DNA of 64,000 nucleotides from Oceanobacillus saliphilus (GTDB lineage: Bacteria; Bacillota; Bacilli; Bacillales; Amphibacillaceae), in NCBI RefSeq assembly GCF_023522835.1, contig NZ_JALCZU010000002.1:186001-250000 (forward strand). Reading direction: 5' to 3'. Below the pieces are notes generated by a model. It had not been told where the DNA came from. It worked only from the letters and a program-made list of their open reading frames with translations, and searched no databases. This document shows, piece by piece, positions 55,929-64,000 of this stretch. How positions within the stretch are numbered: the first letter of the stretch is position 1; the number at the start of each line of letters is the position of its first letter. Made by a program: the position numbers and the translations under genes.

Positions 55929-55945
<17 letters not shown>
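55331..55945 (-). CDS. pyrE: Orotate phosphoribosyltransferase
   Basis: Transfers PRPP ribose-phosphate to orotate. It is 204 residues with [29 protein letters not shown] (catalytic loop) and the PRPP site [24 protein letters not shown] precedes the ATG, which lies 17 bp inside pyrF. It is the last gene of the operon. Confidence 0.98.
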
Positions 55946-58304
<2,359 letters not shown>

Positions 58305-58308
<4 letters not shown>

Positions 58309-61300
58309 TGTACAAATGCCTCTTTTTGTCCCATTGGTTTTGCGCTGAATGTTGTTGAATCAATTACATTCAGGATAGCATTTGCAGTGTCCATGTTTGT
58401 TAAACAAGCAATTCCGTGTTCCACTGCTTCTCTGCGGATAAGGAATCCATCAGATCTCGGTTTTTTGCCCGAGTTAAGTGTATTAATAACGAACTGCACC
58501 TGGCCATTTTCGATAGTGGATAAAACGTTTGGCTGGGTATCGCCGATTTTCTCCACTTCGACAACTGGCAACCCTGCATTCCTGACATACGCTGCCGTTC
58601 CTTCCGTTGCATAAAGCAGGAATCCCAATTCATGGAAACGATCAGCAATCTCAAGCATTTCCGCTTTATCCTTGTCTGCTACAGTGAGAAGAACGCCGCC
58701 TTCCTGCGGTACAGTTAAACCAGCTGCAATCAAGCCTTTATATAAAGCTTTTTCCAATGTTTTATCATATCCGATTGCTTCACCAGTCGACTTCATTTCC
58801 GGTCCTAGGATTGTATCAACACTACGAAGTTTTTCAAAAGAGAACACTGGAATTTTAACGGATACCTGTTTTTGTTCTGGTAAGATTCCAGTTTCATATC
58901 CTAAGTCTTTCAGTTTGGTTCCCAGAATGCATTTTGTAGCGAGATTTGCCATTGTAACGCCAGTTATTTTGCTTAGGAATGGTATTGTTCTGCTCGCACG
59001 TGGATTTACTTCCAGTACATAAACGGCTTCCCCACGAATGATAAACTGGATATTGATTAAACCTTTCACATCAAGGGCTTTTGCAATTTTTGTTGCGGCA
59101 TCCATACATTTTTCCTTTACTGCATTGCTTAATCGTTGTGGTGGATACACCGCCATGGAATCACCAGAGTGCACACCGGCACGTTCAATATGTTCCATGA
59201 TGCCTGGTACGATCGTAGTGTCACCATCACTGATTGCATCTACCTCTGCTTCAATTCCTGTCAGGTATTTATCAATCAGGATTGGATGCTCGGGATCGAT
59301 ATTATCTGATTTTGCAAGATAGGTTTGCAATTCATCATCATCATAGACTATTTCCATTCTGCTCCCACCGATTACATAAGAAGGTCTTACAAGTACGGGA
59401 TAGCCGATTGTATTAGCTACATCTATCGCTTGATCTAATTTTTTAACTGCTTTCCCTTTAGGTCTCAGAAGGTTAAGCTCATCCAATAATAGCTCGAATT
59501 TATCTCGATCTTCTGCACGGTCAATAGCTTCCAGATTCGTCCCTAAAATGGTAACTCCTCTTCTTTCCAGACCTGCAGCAAGATTGATTGCCGTCTGACC
59601 ACCGAACTGCACAATAACCCCTTCCGGCTGTTCCAGGTCTACGACATGCATGACATCTTCCAATGTTAATGGTTCAAAGTAGAGCTTATCGGAAATACTG
59701 AAGTCTGTAGAAACTGTTTCCGGGTTATTATTCATAATAATCGCTTCATATCCCATTTCCTTAATAGCAAGTACAGAGTGGACGGTTGCGTAATCAAACT
59801 CAATACCTTGTCCAATTCGAATTGGACCGGAGCCGAGAACAAGGATTTTTTTGCGATTTGATGGGATGGATTCATTTTCAAATTCATAGGTGCTGTAAAA
59901 ATAAGGTGTTTCCGATTCAAATTCCGCTGCACATGTATCAACCATTTTATAAACAGGTTTTATATTCTCGTTCATTCGCTGTGCATAGATGTCATCAATT
60001 GTAGCATTCCATAATCTTGCAATTTGCGTATCTGCAATTCCAATTCTTTTCGCTTTTTCCAGCAATTCCTTGGAGAATGGATTTTCAGCCAATTCCTGTT
60101 CAAACTCAATAAGTCTTTCCAGTTTGACAAGGAAAAATGGATCTATCTTAGTTAATTGAAAAATACGTTCTGTCGTAAAACCCCTTCGAAAGGCTTCTGC
60201 TAACACAAATATCCGCTCATCATCTGCTTTTTCCAAACGTTTCACCAACGTCTCTTCTGAAACGTTTACTAAGGATTTTAACCATAGTTCTTCCGTTCCA
60301 AGTTCAAGTGAACGAACACCTTTTAATAGGGATTCTTCAAACGTACGGCCAATCGCCATAACTTCACCGGTTGCCTTCATTTGTGTACCAAGTCTGCGAT
60401 CTCCAGATGTGAATTTATCAAAAGGAAATCTTGGGAATTTGGTTACGATATAATCAAGTGCAGGCTCAAACATGGCATATGTTTTCCCAGTAATAGGATT
60501 GATGATTTCATCCAATGTATATCCTACAGCAATCTTCGCAGCCACTTTTGCAATAGGATAGCCTGTTGCTTTGGACGCAAGAGCGGAAGAACGGCTTACC
60601 CGCGGATTTACTTCAATAATGTAGTAGTCAAAACTGTTCGGATCTAGTGCAAGCTGTACATTACAACCGCCCTCTATTTTCAATGCACGAATGATTTTTA
60701 ATGATGCGTTTCGTAACATGTGATATTCCCTGTCACTTAATGTTTGCGATGGAGCCACTACAATCGAATCTCCAGTATGAATCCCGACTGGGTCCACGTT
60801 TTCCATATTACACACTACGATAGCCTGGTCATTTTTATCACGCATCACTTCATATTCAATTTCTTTGAAACCAGCAATATTTCTTTCGACTAGACATTGA
60901 TTAACAGGGGACAATGCTAATCCATTTTTTGTTATGTCTTTTAGCTCCTGCTCGTTATAGCACATTCCTCCACCAGTTCCACCAAGTGTGTACGCCGGTC
61001 TAACAATCAGCGGATAACCAATTTCAGCTGCAAAATCGAGAGCCTCTTCAACGGTATGCACGATACTGCTTTCTGGAACAGGTTCATTCAATTCATTCAT
61101 GAGGTCTCTGAACTGCTCCCGATCCTCAGCCTTTTGAATTGCTTCCAGTGTTGTACCTAGCAAATGAACATTATATTTAGAAAGTGTGCCTTTCTCATCG
61201 AGCGCCATAGCCAAGTTCAATCCTGTTTGTCCACCTAGGGTTGGCAATAATGCATCTGGCTGTTCTTTACGGATAATTTTAGTAAGGAATTCTACCGTTA

Positions 61301-61505
61301 ACGGTTCCATGTAAACTTTATCTGCAACTGTATTATCGGTCATGATTGTTGCTGGATTGGAGTTAGCAAGTATGACTGTGTAACCTTCTTCCATTAAGGC
61401 CTGGCATGCTTGTGTACCGGAGTAATCGAATTCTGCTGCCTGACCAATGACAATTGGACCGGAACCGATTACTAATATTTTCTGGATGTCTGTATTTTTA
61501 GGCAT
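58305..61505 (-). CDS. carB: Carbamoyl phosphate synthase large subunit (pyrimidine)
   Basis: 1066 residues in two ATP-grasp halves: [21 protein letters not shown] and, at about residue 555, a second [20 protein letters not shown], each with ENVDP/EVNPR-type metal loops. The C-terminal allosteric domain ([15 protein letters not shown]) binds UMP/PRPP in homologues. ATG 61505 follows GAGGAGG; the frame to 61520 is overlap with carA. Its presence in the pyr operon marks the pyrimidine-specific enzyme (pyrAB of B. subtilis). Confidence 0.98.
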
Positions 61506-62590
61506 ATGCTTCCTCCTCATGCTTTTTTTGATTTTTTTTAATCATGTTCATAAAGTCATCAAATAAATAATTGGTATCCTCTGGCCCCGGGGATGCTTCC
61601 GGATGATATTGTACGGAAAAAGCCGGGTAATTCTTATGCCGGACTCCTTCAACAGTGCGATCATTCAAAGCAATTTGTGTAAGTCCCAGATCCGTATTTT
61701 CAAGTGATGCTTCCCTTACTGCATAGCTGTGATTTTGTGATGTTAGATACGTTTTCGAGCTTTTTATGTCTTTGACCGGATGGTTTGCACCACGATGTCC
61801 AAATTTCATTTTCTCTGTGTCAGCTCCACAGGCAAGTGCCAGCAGCTGGTGGCCAAGACATATACCGAACACAGGAATTTTCCCTAGTACATGCTGAATC
61901 ATTTCAATTGCTTCCGGTACATCTTTAGGATCTCCGGGTCCATTTGTCAGCATAATGCCATCAGGCTTGAGACGTAAGATGGCTTCTGCAGTGTAATCAT
62001 GAGGTACGACAGTAATATGGCAGTTGCGCTTTGTCAGTTCGCGTAGAATACCATGTTTCGCCCCAAAATCAACCAATACAATCCGCAGTCCGCGTCCTGG
62101 CACTACGTAAGGCTTTATCGTTGAAGTTGTTTTAACCTGATCGGTGGGCATGGTTAGATTTCTTACCTTTTCAGCAAGATGCTCTGCCGCGGGTTCCAAA
62201 TCGGAAATGATTGCTTTCATTGTTCCGTGTCTACGGATGATTTTTGTCAGTTTTCTAGTATCTATTCCTTGAATTCCTGGAATATCATGCGCTTTTAAAA
62301 AGTGGTCAAGGCTTTCTTCATTACGGAAGTTGGAAGGAGCATCACTTGCTTCCTTTACAACAAATCCATTAATAAACGGTGTCACCGTTTCAAAGTCATC
62401 GCGATTGATACCATAATTTCCGACAAGCGGATAAGTCATCGTAACGATCTGACCGCAGTAGGAAGGATCCGATATAACCTCTTGATAGCCTGTCATTCCT
62501 GTATTGAATACGACTTCTCCTGTTGACACCCGTTTACTTCCAAAACCTTCCCCGATGAATACTGTACCGTCTTCCAGAACCAATTGTCTT

Positions 62591-62598
<8 letters not shown>
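61498..62598 (-). CDS. carA: Carbamoyl phosphate synthase small (glutaminase) subunit
   Basis: 366 residues: an N-terminal CPSase domain and a C-terminal class I glutaminase with nucleophile Cys247 in [10 protein letters not shown], His332 and Glu334 in [17 protein letters not shown] 62598 follows GGAGGATGAT; in-frame codons upstream to 62637 lie in pyrC. It overlaps pyrC by 8 bp and carB by 8 bp. Confidence 0.98.

Positions 62599-64000
<1,402 letters not shown>

Overview
The window is a low-GC Firmicutes chromosome segment, almost certainly from a spore-forming Bacillaceae close to Oceanobacillus or Virgibacillus. Gene order follows the Bacillus subtilis topA-to-pyr block nearly gene for gene. 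The 27-residue sporulation peptide SpoVM is present, strong AGGAGG-type ribosome sites precede most genes, and the intergenic repeats look like those of halotolerant Bacillaceae. The genus is inferred, not proven. Nearly all genes lie on the minus strand, so transcription runs from high to low coordinates.

Layout by transcription units. 64000-55331: de novo pyrimidine operon pyrB(partial)-pyrC-carA-carB-pyrK-pyrD-pyrF-pyrE, tightly overlapped and closed by a palindromic terminator. 55330-52750: accessory block with a structured intergenic segment, a SAM methyltransferase (+), a LysR regulator and an Ohr-type peroxidase. 52749-45151: rqcH (+), the Ca-type P-ATPase yloB, yloC, remA, gmk and rpoZ. 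44979-33766: coaBC-priA-fmt-rsmB-prpC-prkC-rsgA-rpe-thiN-spoVM, where def and rlmN are missing from their usual places. 33312-29418: rpmB (+), yloU-fakA, and an NCS2 purine permease (+). 29201-21159: sdaAB-sdaAA-recG, then the lipid cluster fapR-plsX-fabD-fabG-acpP and rnc; a FapR operator sits in front of fapR. 20805-14075: a small DUF1128 gene (+), then smc-ftsY-ylxM-ffh. 13646-8039: rpsP-khpA-ylqD-rimM-trmD-rplS-lepB-rbgA-rnhB. 8008-1: an orphan FliK-like/FlhB-C-like pair, sucC-sucD, dprA and the start of topA.

The block combines ribosome assembly and maturation (rpsP, rimM, trmD, rplS, rbgA, rsgA, rpmB, rqcH), protein targeting (ffh, ylxM, ftsY, lepB), chromosome and DNA work (smc, recG, priA, dprA, topA, rnhB), lipid synthesis and its control (fapR regulon, fakA), and nucleotide supply (pyr, gmk, NCS2).

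The least explained content is non-coding. A composite element of about 0.75-0.8 kb occurs twice in full (1991-2734 and, inverted, 47412-48231) and once as a deletion derivative (33404-33640). It contains two opposed hairpin modules whose 15-bp stems differ between modules and copies but stay perfectly complementary, so structure rather than sequence is conserved. A second repeat family lies at 10466-10620 and 20821-21066, and a 125-bp tandem hairpin repeat at 13820-14070. Other points for follow-up are the orphan ylqG/ylqH pair, a terminator/anti-terminator-like leader before ylqD, a non-canonical G4 motif in RbgA, and a structured segment at 55096-55295. No tRNA, rRNA, CRISPR array or transposase gene was seen.
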